This document shows positions 25,958 to 32,793 of a DNA stretch of 64,000 nucleotides, one piece after another. The stretch's first letter is position 1; every line of letters starts with the position of its first letter. Both the position numbers and the translations under genes were made by a program. The notes below the pieces were generated by a model. It was given only the letters and a program-made list of their open reading frames with translations. It ran no database searches and was not told where the DNA came from. The DNA comes from JABFSM01 sp963762545 (GTDB taxonomy: Bacteria > Gemmatimonadota > Gemmatimonadetes > Gemmatimonadales > GWC2-71-9): positions 806,001 through 870,000 of the forward strand of contig CAVXLC010000002.1 in assembly GCA_963762545.1 (NCBI GenBank). The letters are read 5' to 3'.

Positions 25958-26375
25958 CGTTCCCGCGCTGGTGGCGATCGAGCGGGCGTGCTTCAGCGAT
26001 CCCTGGACCGCGTCGGGGATTCGTGAAACGATTCAATATGAAACGGCTCGGGCGTTCGTGGCGGAAGCCGAGGGAGAGGCAGTGGGGTACGTGATGGCGC
26101 GAATATCTGGCGAGGAAGGGGAAATCCTGAATCTTGCCGTCCTCCCGAAGTGGCGGAGGAAGGGAATTGCGCGGTGTCTCCTGGATGAGGCACTGGGCTC
26201 GATCGCGGCGGCTGGCGTCACCGAGGCCTACCTCGAGGTCCGACAGTCGAACGGCGAGGCAATCACGCTCTACCAGTCTCAGGGATTCAGGCCGGTCGGG
26301 GTTCGACCCGATTATTATCGGGACCCGCGGGAAGACGCGCTGGTGCTTCGGGCGCCACTCCAGTCGGTGCGGTAA
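25917..26375 (+). CDS. rimI: Ribosomal protein S18 alanine N-acetyltransferase, RimI-like (GNAT)
   Basis: 152 residues, one GNAT domain. AIERACFSDPW, ILNLAVLPKWRRKGIARCLL (acetyl-CoA P-loop), and EVRQSNGEAITLYQSQGF followed by RPDYYRDPREDALVL match RimI. It acetylates the N-terminus of S18 in E. coli; substrate here is inferred from family and from the tsaE-tsaB-rimI order. ATG 25917 lies 41 bases inside tsaB with GGGAAG about six bases upstream. Confidence 0.88.
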   Translation: MAEPYLIRRAMLADVPALVAIERACFSDPWTASGIRETIQYETARAFVAEAEGEAVGYVMARISGEEGEILNLAVLPKWRRKGIARCLLDEALGSIAAAGVTEAYLEVRQSNGEAITLYQSQGFRPVGVRPDYYRDPREDALVLRAPLQSVR

Positions 26376-26400
26376 TCGGGAACCGGCAGCGTATGTTTGG

Positions 26401-26431
26401 TTACGGAAAGCACTTAGCCAGCTTGTAGGAT
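26401..26431 (+). promoter_or_regulatory. Candidate ssb promoter
   Basis: TTACGG at 26401-26406 and TAGGAT at 26426-26431 are separated by 19 bases in the 107-base rimI-ssb gap. A leader of about 45 bases ends in a strong Shine-Dalgarno GAGGAGG just before ATG 26483, so unlike several other unit-leading genes here ssb has a normal leader. Confidence 0.35.
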
Positions 26432-26482
26432 GGACGGGTCCACCGATTTGGCCCGCAGATTTTCTCGTGTGAGGAGGATTCC

Positions 26483-26962
26483 ATGGCTCGCAGTCTCAAT
26501 CGCGCTCAGCTGATCGGCAACCTCGGGGCGGACCCGGAGGTGCGCAGCACGTCCAACGGTGGCCGGGTGGCCAATCTCTCTCTGGCCACCAGCCGGCAGT
26601 GGAAAGGGGCATCGGGAGACAAGCAGGAAAAGACCGAGTGGCATAAGATCGTGCTGTGGAACAACAAGGGCTCAAATCTTGCGGACATCGCGGAGCGCTA
26701 TTGCAAGAAGGGCGACAAGGTCTACGTCGAAGGCAGCATCGAGTATCGGAGCTGGCAGGACAAGGATGGCCAGACCCGCTACACGACGGAGATCAACGCT
26801 CGCGAACTGATTCTCTTGTCCGGCAAGGGTGAAGGTGGCGAGTCCTACTCCGCTCCCAAGGCGGCGGCTGGGGCGGCGTCCGCCAAGCCCGGTGCCAAGG
26901 ACGAGTCGTTCAGCGACTTTCCGGAGGCTCTCGATGCCGAGGATGACGATCTCCCGTTCTAG
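26483..26962 (+). CDS. ssb: Single-stranded DNA-binding protein
   Basis: 159 residues. OB fold at about 1-107 (SLNRAQLIGNLGADPEVR, TEWHKIVLWNNKGSNLADIAERYCKKGDKVYVEG, YTTEINARE), then an Ala/Gly/Lys-rich flexible tail ending in the acidic tip DDDLPF, which recruits repair and replication proteins. GAGGAGG precedes ATG 26483. The LysM gene begins 28 bases before the ssb stop. Confidence 0.97.
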   Translation: MARSLNRAQLIGNLGADPEVRSTSNGGRVANLSLATSRQWKGASGDKQEKTEWHKIVLWNNKGSNLADIAERYCKKGDKVYVEGSIEYRSWQDKDGQTRYTTEINARELILLSGKGEGGESYSAPKAAAGAASAKPGAKDESFSDFPEALDAEDDDLPF

Positions 26963-28106
26963 GCTCTCATTCCTGTTCCTGCTGACGCTGGGGCTCGGTG
27001 CCCCGGCGTCGGCGCAGGGCGCCAAGGCTACTTCCCACACCGTGCAGAAGGGCGATACCCTCTGGGACATCGCCCGAGCCTACCTGGGCGATCCGTTTCT
27101 CTGGCCGCAGATCTACAAGCTCAACACCGCGGTCGTGGAAAATCCCCATTGGATCTATCCTGGTGAGGTCCTCCAGCTGCAAGGCGTCGCGGGCCAGACC
27201 GCCGTGCCGACCACCGACACTCCACCGCCGCCCCCGCGCGCCGAGCCGGCCCCGCCGCCGCCGCCGCCCGCGCCCGTGCCGGCCGGCTCGGTTCAGCCCG
27301 AGGTGCAGCAGGCCAGCCAGGGCAATGATGACGACGGCCTGGGCCTGTTTCGGCGCAAGCGGGTTGCCGACGTCCAGAGCGCGTTCAAGACCTACCGTTC
27401 AGTCAGGTTCCATCCGCTCCGCGCCGGTGAGTTCTATTCCTCCGGGTTCCTGACCGAGGGCGACAGCCTTCCCTGGGGCGAGCTGCTGGGCCCGACCACG
27501 CCGGAGCAAATCGAGAGCGGGCGGACCCGCGCCGCGGTCCAGGCGTTCACCGGTGTCGGGATGCGGCCGCCGGCCGGCGCCACCTACTCCGTCGGAGATA
27601 CGCTGATCGTGATGGATCGGCGGGAGGGCCCGATCGGATATGGACAAATCGTCGTCCCCACCGGCATGATCCGGGTCACCGGGCAGAACGGAGACCAGAC
27701 CCTCGGCGAAGTGATTGCGGTGTACGGCCCCATCCGGGACGGCCAATCGCTCATGCCCGCGGAGAAGTTCACCGACCCGGGCTCCAGCGTCTATCAGCCG
27801 ATCACGGGTGGCATCGAAGGCCGGGTGCTGCTCTCCCGCGACCGCCGCGAGCTGCGCCACCCCCAGGAAGTGCTGTTCATCGATGTCGGACGGTCCCAGG
27901 GTGTCGCCCTCGGCGATCTCTTCCAGGCCCGCCGCACTCCCGGGCCCCAGGACAAGACCGAAGCCAACGCGGTGGACGAAGTCATGGCCGTCCTGCAGGT
28001 CATCCACGTGCGGGGACGCACCGCCACGGTCAAGGTGCTCAACGTGGTGTCACCAGACATCAAGCCGGGAACCCGGGTCGTCCAGGTCGCCAAGCTTCCG
28101 AGCTGA
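26934..28106 (+). CDS. Secreted LysM-domain protein
   Basis: 390 residues. A signal peptide covers about 1-27 (basic start, LSFLFLLTLGLG, cleavage after PASA). A LysM peptidoglycan-binding domain spans about 35-82 (HTVQKGDTLWDIARAYLGDPFLWPQIYKLN... IYPGEVLQL), followed by a Pro-rich linker at about 90-125 and a 250-residue domain I do not recognise, with repeated glycine/beta-type segments. ATG 26934 is preferred to ATG 26943 because GGAGG at 26923-26927 is six bases upstream. It is probably periplasmic and wall-bound; a strong terminator follows. Confidence 0.8.
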   Translation: MPRMTISRSRLSFLFLLTLGLGAPASAQGAKATSHTVQKGDTLWDIARAYLGDPFLWPQIYKLNTAVVENPHWIYPGEVLQLQGVAGQTAVPTTDTPPPPPRAEPAPPPPPPAPVPAGSVQPEVQQASQGNDDDGLGLFRRKRVADVQSAFKTYRSVRFHPLRAGEFYSSGFLTEGDSLPWGELLGPTTPEQIESGRTRAAVQAFTGVGMRPPAGATYSVGDTLIVMDRREGPIGYGQIVVPTGMIRVTGQNGDQTLGEVIAVYGPIRDGQSLMPAEKFTDPGSSVYQPITGGIEGRVLLSRDRRELRHPQEVLFIDVGRSQGVALGDLFQARRTPGPQDKTEANAVDEVMAVLQVIHVRGRTATVKVLNVVSPDIKPGTRVVQVAKLPS

Positions 28107-28128
28107 CCCAGCCGGCTCCGTGATTCGA

Positions 28129-28175
28129 CTCGCCCCGCACCCTCCCGGCATGATGGTGCGGGGCGAGCCGTTTTT
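28129..28175 (+). terminator. Strong rho-independent terminator after the LysM gene
   Basis: A perfect 13-base stem, CTCGCCCCGCACC (28129-28141) with GGTGCGGGGCGAG (28155-28167), encloses a 13-base loop and is followed by CCG and TTTTT (28171-28175). It ends the ssb-LysM unit before the Tol operon promoter. Confidence 0.9.
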
Positions 28176-28193
28176 GGCGAGGGGTCAGGCTTC

Positions 28194-28208
28194 TATCTTA
28201 CCGGCATG
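28194..28208 (+). promoter_or_regulatory. -10 box placed for a leaderless tolQ mRNA
   Basis: TATCTT at 28194-28199, six bases, then ATG 28206. No Shine-Dalgarno lies within the normal window. TTTTTG at 28171-28176 would be a weak -35 with a 17-base spacer and coincides with the terminator T-run. The promoter presumably drives the whole tolQ-to-lptD operon. Confidence 0.55.
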
Positions 28209-28919
28209 CTGATCCTCCAGACCGTAGCACAGGTGCCGACGAATCCGCTCCAGCTCGTGATGGTGTCGAGCGTCGAGACCCAGATCGTCCTCGCCGTCAT
28301 CATCCTCTTCTCGCTGGCATCCTGGTTCCTGATCGGAATCAAGGGCTGGCAGTTCCGGCGCCTCCGCAAACAGTCCGCCCGGTTCTTTCACGAGGTCGAG
28401 CGCTCCCCCCGGCTGCAGGAGGCCTACCGGGGAGCGATGAAGCTCCCGTCGTCGCCCTTCAACCGGCTCTTCCGGGAAGGGCTCACCTTCTACTCCCAGC
28501 TGCAGCCCGGGGTGATTCGCGAGGAGGGCACCGGCCACGGCGCGCTGTCGCCCACGCAGCTGGAGGCGCTGAAAATGGTGCTGGGGAAGGAAGTGGCGGC
28601 CGGACGGGACGAAGCGGCGCACTACGTGACCTGGCTGGCCACCATCGGGGCGGTGAGCCCGCTGATGGGGCTTCTGGGCACCGTACTGGGTGTCATGGAC
28701 GCGTTCATCGGCATCTCCAGCAAGGGGTCGGGCAACCTGGCGGCGGTGGCTCCCGGGGTGGCGGAGGCGCTGGTCACCACGGTGGCGGGCCTGGCCGCCG
28801 CCATCCCGGCGCTGATGGCCTACAACTACTTCGCGAACAAGGTGTCGGAGTTCGAGTCGGAGCTGGAAGGGTTCGGCAACCTGCTGGTGGGCTGGATGGC
28901 GCGGGAAGGGCTGCTCTAG
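28206..28919 (+). CDS. tolQ: Tol-Pal system proton channel subunit TolQ (MotA/TolQ/ExbB family)
   Basis: 237 residues with three transmembrane helices: about 28-48 (TQIVLAVIILFSLASWFLIG), about 140-160 (WLATIGAVSPLMGLLGTVLGV) and about 180-205 (VAEALVTTVAGLAAAIPALMAY). The latter two carry the channel motifs GLLGTV and TTVAGL. Together with TolR it uses the proton-motive force to energise TolA. It is first in the operon tolQRA-tolB-pal-cpoB. Confidence 0.95.
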   Translation: MLILQTVAQVPTNPLQLVMVSSVETQIVLAVIILFSLASWFLIGIKGWQFRRLRKQSARFFHEVERSPRLQEAYRGAMKLPSSPFNRLFREGLTFYSQLQPGVIREEGTGHGALSPTQLEALKMVLGKEVAAGRDEAAHYVTWLATIGAVSPLMGLLGTVLGVMDAFIGISSKGSGNLAAVAPGVAEALVTTVAGLAAAIPALMAYNYFANKVSEFESELEGFGNLLVGWMAREGLL

Positions 28920-29348
28920 ATGTCCCTCTCGGGAGGCGGGTTCGGGCGGCGGCGACGGCTGCTGCCGACGGCGGACATCAACGTCACCTCGCTGGTGGAC
29001 GTCGCCTTCGTCCTGCTGATCATCTTCATGATCACCGCCCCGATGATGCAGGGCGGCGTGGCGGTCGAGCTGCCCAAGGCCGAAGGCCGGCCGCTGGCCC
29101 CGAAGGAAGGGGTGATCATCACGGTGGACCGGACCGGGCGGATCTACGTGGACCAGACCCGGGTGAGCTACGACGAATTCCGGGCGGCGTTCCGCGCGCT
29201 TGTGGCCAAGCGGGGCACGTCGAACGTCTACCTCCGTGGTGACCGGCGGGTGCCCTATGGAGAAGTGGTTCGCGTCATGGCGGCGATGATCGCGGCCGGT
29301 GTGACCAACGTCCAGATGACCACCGAAGACGAGGAGATCGTCCCCTGA
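28920..29348 (+). CDS. tolR: Tol-Pal system protein TolR (ExbD family)
   Basis: 142 residues. One N-terminal transmembrane helix (about 25-42) bears the proton-pathway aspartate D27 in SLVDVAFVLLIIFMI; the periplasmic domain includes VELPKAEGRPLAPKEGVIITV and VYLRGDRRVPYGEVVRVM. ATG follows the tolQ stop directly. The 3' end contains GAGGAG (29331-29336), which serves the next gene. Confidence 0.95.
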   Translation: MSLSGGGFGRRRRLLPTADINVTSLVDVAFVLLIIFMITAPMMQGGVAVELPKAEGRPLAPKEGVIITVDRTGRIYVDQTRVSYDEFRAAFRALVAKRGTSNVYLRGDRRVPYGEVVRVMAAMIAAGVTNVQMTTEDEEIVP

Positions 29349-30028
29349 TCGCGAAGGCTGCGCGGCTTCCGCGGGGCGCAGTCTGGACCGGGCTCGTGGG
29401 GACGGTGGCGATCCACGCCGGCGCGGTGGCGGCGCTGATTCTCGCCATCCGGCCGGAGGCGATCTCGAATCAGCCGAGCTACGCGGTGGAGCTGGTGGCC
29501 GCGGCGCCCGCGGCCGGTACCGCGCGGCCGACCCCGGAGGTGGTGACGCCGCCGGCGCCGGCGATTCCCAAGAAGCCGCCGAAGGCCGTGCCCAAACCGG
29601 TGAAAGCCGTGAAGCCGGCGGCCAAGCCGCCGGCCAAGACCGCGCCGGCCAAGGCGGCCGGTGCCGTGACGCCGCTTCCGGGAGAGACGCCCAAGGGCGG
29701 CACCGATATCGCCAACGTGAAGACCCAGGGCAAGGAGTTTCCCTATCCCGAATACCTGCGCAACCTCGTCACCCAGATCTACCGGCGCTGGAACCGCCCC
29801 AGCGGCAATGTCGCCCTGGAGGCGGAGGTGACCTTCGTGATCCTGCGCGACGGCACCGTCAAGGAGATCAAGATCCTGCGTTCCTCACACAGCTATTCCT
29901 TCGATCAGGAGGCGCAGGGGGCGATCGATGCGGCGGGCGCGGTGAAGGCATTCGGCCCGCTCCCCGCCGGATACCCGGCGGACTACCTGCCGATCAGTTT
30001 CCTGTTCACGCCGAGGCAGGTTCCGTGA
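29345..30028 (+). CDS. tolA: TolA/TonB-like periplasm-spanning protein, probable CTG start
   Basis: 227 residues if started at CTG 29345, otherwise 210 from GTG 29396. One N-terminal transmembrane helix (WTGLVGTVAIHAGAVAALILAI), a Pro/Lys/Ala-rich spacer (about 60-110) and a C-terminal TonB/TolA domain (YLRNLVTQIYRRWNRPSG, VTFVILRDGTVKEIKILRSSHSY). CTG 29345 has GAGGAG eight bases upstream, makes a CTGA overlap with tolR like the NTGA overlaps elsewhere, and adds the basic cytoplasmic n-region expected in TolA. GTG 29396 has no Shine-Dalgarno and would start inside the helix. No ATG or TTG lies between. Confidence 0.8.
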   Translation: MIAKAARLPRGAVWTGLVGTVAIHAGAVAALILAIRPEAISNQPSYAVELVAAAPAAGTARPTPEVVTPPAPAIPKKPPKAVPKPVKAVKPAAKPPAKTAPAKAAGAVTPLPGETPKGGTDIANVKTQGKEFPYPEYLRNLVTQIYRRWNRPSGNVALEAEVTFVILRDGTVKEIKILRSSHSYSFDQEAQGAIDAAGAVKAFGPLPAGYPADYLPISFLFTPRQVP

Positions 30029-31317
30029 GGGCGATTCCGACGGTCGTCGCGCTGGCAGTGCTGGGAGCCTGGCCGCTCACCGTCGCGGCCCAGGACACGG
30101 TGCGGGTCGGGATCACCTATCGGCCCGGGGTCCGTCCCGGCCTGGTGGTGCTGCCCGCGCCGGGGCTGGACTCGGTCCGCGCCATCGTGGCGCGGGATCT
30201 CGACTACAGCGATCGGTTCGAGCTGATCGAGCTCACCCAGACGCCGCCGACGGAGGCGGGTCCGCGCGGCCCGATCAATTTCGCCTTCTACCGCACGCTC
30301 GGCGCGGCGCTGGCGCTGGAGCTGCTTCCCTCGGACAACGGCGGCGTCACGGCCCGGCTCTACGATCTGGCCGCCGAGCGTCCCCAGGCCGAGACCACCA
30401 TGCCGGTGGAGCGGAGCGGGGCGGGGGAAGGCCGCATGACCGTGCACCGGCTGTCCGACGAGATCGTCCGGTTGAGCACCCGCCAGCCCGGTATCGCGAC
30501 CACCCGGATGCTCTTCCTCAACGATGACCGGCGCATCTGGCGGGTCGACAGCGACGGGGCCGGCGCGGTGGCGGTGTCCCCGGCGGGGGTGTCGGCGGCG
30601 TCACCGGCCTGGTCTCCCGACGGGACCCGGATCGCCTATATGCAGTTCGCCGGCGACGGGTCGAAGCCGATCGTCCTGCAGGTGCTGGGGACCGGCACCC
30701 GGACCGTCGTCCCCACCACCAGCGGGACGCAGAACATCACGCCGGTCTTCGCGCCCGACGGATCCGGCCTGCTGTTCGCCCGGATGAGCGATCAGGGCGT
30801 AAGCCTTTACGGGGCAAACGTTCGCGACCTGTGTTGCGTGGAAAGATTGACCGGCGGAAGGTTTGCAGAAAACTTCTCGCCCGCCTATTCTCCGGACGGA
30901 CGCCGGGTCGTTTTCGTCTCGACGCGCGCGGGGGGCCAGCAGATCTACGCCATGGCCGCCGACGGCACCGACCAGGAGCTGCTGGTGCCGTTCGATTACG
31001 GGGACACGGGCAATTCCAACGCGCCCGATTGGTCGCCCGACGGCGCGACGATCGCGTTCCATCGCGAGGTCGGAGGCGCGCCGCAGATCTACACCTTCGA
31101 TCTCGCGGGTCGCCGCCCCAAGCAGTGGACGTCCTCGGGCCGGAACGAAGACCCGAGCTGGGCGCCCGATGGCCGTCATCTGGTGTTCGTGTCCAACCGG
31201 ACCGGGCGGCGGCAGTTGTTCGTACTGGACACGGAAACGGCGCGGACCCGGCAGATCATGACAGCGGGCAGCGCGCGGCTTCCGGCGTGGTCACGGTCGC
31301 TGGGCCGCCCGCAGTAG
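30025..31317 (+). CDS. tolB: Periplasmic beta-propeller protein TolB
   Basis: 430 residues. A signal peptide runs to about residue 22 (LAVLGAWPLTVAAQD). An N-terminal alpha/beta domain (about 25-150) is followed by five PD40/WD40-like blades: SPAWSPDGTRIAY, TPVFAPDGSGLLFA, SPAYSPDGRRVVFVS, APDWSPDGATIAF and DPSWAPDGRHLVFVSNR. TolB binds Pal and cycles with TolA. The GTG start overlaps the tolA stop (GTGA). Confidence 0.95.
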   Translation: MRAIPTVVALAVLGAWPLTVAAQDTVRVGITYRPGVRPGLVVLPAPGLDSVRAIVARDLDYSDRFELIELTQTPPTEAGPRGPINFAFYRTLGAALALELLPSDNGGVTARLYDLAAERPQAETTMPVERSGAGEGRMTVHRLSDEIVRLSTRQPGIATTRMLFLNDDRRIWRVDSDGAGAVAVSPAGVSAASPAWSPDGTRIAYMQFAGDGSKPIVLQVLGTGTRTVVPTTSGTQNITPVFAPDGSGLLFARMSDQGVSLYGANVRDLCCVERLTGGRFAENFSPAYSPDGRRVVFVSTRAGGQQIYAMAADGTDQELLVPFDYGDTGNSNAPDWSPDGATIAFHREVGGAPQIYTFDLAGRRPKQWTSSGRNEDPSWAPDGRHLVFVSNRTGRRQLFVLDTETARTRQIMTAGSARLPAWSRSLGRPQ

Positions 31318-31344
31318 GAAACCTCAACCTCGCGGAGTCGAACA

Positions 31345-31911
31345 ATGCGTAGACGACACGGTGTGGTGCCGCTCGCCCTGCTGGCACTCTGCGCGGTGGC
31401 AGCGTGCAGCCATAAGAGCCCGGTGGTGGCACCGCCGACCGAGACGGGCACCGGGACGGCCACCCCGCCTCCCGCGCCCCCCCCGGCGACCAATCCGGGC
31501 CCCAGCATGGCCGGCACGGACGCGGCGGCCGTCACCCGCGCCCTGACGACCGAGCTGGGCAACATGATCCACTTCGACTACGACCAAGACGCCATCAAGC
31601 CGGAAGACCGGCCGATCCTGGACCGCAAGGCCGACATCCTGCGGGCCAATCCGGCCCTGCGGGTCCGCATCAGCGGGCATGCCGATGAACGCGGCTCCGA
31701 CGAGTACAACCTGGTGCTGGGCAACCGGCGGGCGGTGGCGGCCAAGGAGTACCTGATCGGCAAGGGCATCGATGCCTCGCGGATCGACGTGACCAGCCTT
31801 GGCGAGGAACGGCCGATCGACCCGGCCAGCAATGAAACCGCGTGGGCCAAGAACCGGCGCGATGAATTCGAGATCATCGGCGGCGGCGATCGGCTGGTGG
31901 CGCCGCGATGA
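31345..31911 (+). CDS. pal: Peptidoglycan-associated lipoprotein Pal
   Basis: 188 residues. Lipoprotein signal with lipobox VAAC, lipidated C21; a Pro/Thr/Ala linker; then an OmpA-like peptidoglycan-binding domain (IHFDYDQDAIKPEDRPIL, ISGHADERGSDEYNLVLGNRRA, RIDVTSLGEERP, NRRDEFEI). Anchors the outer membrane to peptidoglycan with TolB. Shine-Dalgarno CGGAG lies just upstream of ATG 31345; ATGA overlap with cpoB at the end. Confidence 0.96.
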   Translation: MRRRHGVVPLALLALCAVAACSHKSPVVAPPTETGTGTATPPPAPPPATNPGPSMAGTDAAAVTRALTTELGNMIHFDYDQDAIKPEDRPILDRKADILRANPALRVRISGHADERGSDEYNLVLGNRRAVAAKEYLIGKGIDASRIDVTSLGEERPIDPASNETAWAKNRRDEFEIIGGGDRLVAPR

Positions 31912-32774
31912 GACGCAACGACGCACGGACGCACGGACCCACGAAGGCTCGGGCGAAAGGCCTTCGCCTTGCCTCTCTGGGTCTGTGCGTCGTTGCGTCG
32001 GCGGCGCTTCCCGCCTGCGCGACCAAGGGGCAGGTGCGCCTCCTCGAGACCGAGGTGCGCTCCATGCGCATCGAGACCGGCCGCCGTGATTCGGTCCGGG
32101 CGGCCAACCTCGCCTCGGTGATCGCGCTGCAGCAGCGAATCCTGGACTCGCTGGTAGCGGGGCGCGAGGCCCTGCGGAACCTCGACGTCAGGGTCCAGGC
32201 GGACATGACCGATGTGCAGCGCCAGCTGCTCCAGATCCAGGAGCTCACCGGCCAGAGCCAGCGGCGCTTGTCCGAGCTCAAGGCCCAGGTGGACGCCCGC
32301 GCCGAGCAGAGCCAGGCCTCCGGGGTGGTTGCCCCTCCGCCGGCGCCGGCCGCCGACACGACGAGCCGCATGGCGGCCTCGCCCGGACCGGCGCCCACGG
32401 TCTCCGCCGATCAGATGTACCAGGGGGCCCGGCAGCAGCTCAATCGCGGGGCGGTGGGAACGGCGCGCCGCGGGTTCCAGGAATTCCTGACCAGCTACCC
32501 CAGCCACGAGCTGGTGCCCGACGCCCTCTTCTATATCGGAGAGAGCTTCGCGGTCGAGAATGCCGATTCGGCCGTGGCCTACTGGACCCGGGTGGTGGGC
32601 CAGTATCCCAAGGCCGGCAAGGCATCGACCGCGCTCTACAAGATGGGCCGGATCGAGGAGGTCCGGAACAACCGAACCGCGGCCAGAGGCTATTACGATC
32701 GTCTCCTCAAGGAGTATCCCCGCTCCGACGAAGCCGACCTCGCTCGCGAGCAATTGAAGAACCTCCGCCCTTAG
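31908..32774 (+). CDS. cpoB: Tol-Pal cell division coordinator CpoB/YbgF-like, lipoprotein signal encoded by a palindrome
   Basis: 288 residues. The signal peptide (about 1-36) has a basic n-region, hydrophobic LASLGLCVVASAAL and a cysteine at 37 in LPAC, a marginal lipobox with proline at -2. Residues about 40-125 form a coiled coil (LLETEVRSMRIETG, LQQRILDSL), and three TPRs follow (YQGARQQLNRGAVGTARRGF, DALFYIGESFAVENADSAVAYW, ALYKMGRIEEVRNNRTAARGYY). CpoB links peptidoglycan synthesis to Tol-Pal constriction in E. coli. Codons 2-31 lie inside an 88-base hairpin element (31912-31999), so the export signal appears to have been made from, or invaded by, a repeat. Confidence 0.88.
   Translation: MRRNDARTHGPTKARAKGLRLASLGLCVVASAALPACATKGQVRLLETEVRSMRIETGRRDSVRAANLASVIALQQRILDSLVAGREALRNLDVRVQADMTDVQRQLLQIQELTGQSQRRLSELKAQVDARAEQSQASGVVAPPPAPAADTTSRMAASPGPAPTVSADQMYQGARQQLNRGAVGTARRGFQEFLTSYPSHELVPDALFYIGESFAVENADSAVAYWTRVVGQYPKAGKASTALYKMGRIEEVRNNRTAARGYYDRLLKEYPRSDEADLAREQLKNLRP
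31912..31999 (+). repeat. 88-base imperfect palindrome with 8-base period encoding the CpoB signal peptide
   Basis: GACGCAACGACGCACGGAC (31912-31930) pairs over all 19 bases with 31981-31999, with one G-U in RNA. The left side then repeats octamers (ACGCACGG twice, then ACCCACGA), an inner match AGGC/GCCT with GACCCA/TGGGTC continues the stem, and the centre is GGCGAA (31952-31957) with TTCGCC (31963-31968). The element begins right after the ATG of cpoB. Its design, octamer repeats facing their inverse around a loop, resembles the carB insert at 2446-2520 although the octamer differs. Confidence 0.75.
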
Positions 32775-32793
32775 CGGCGGCCGCGGACCCTCC

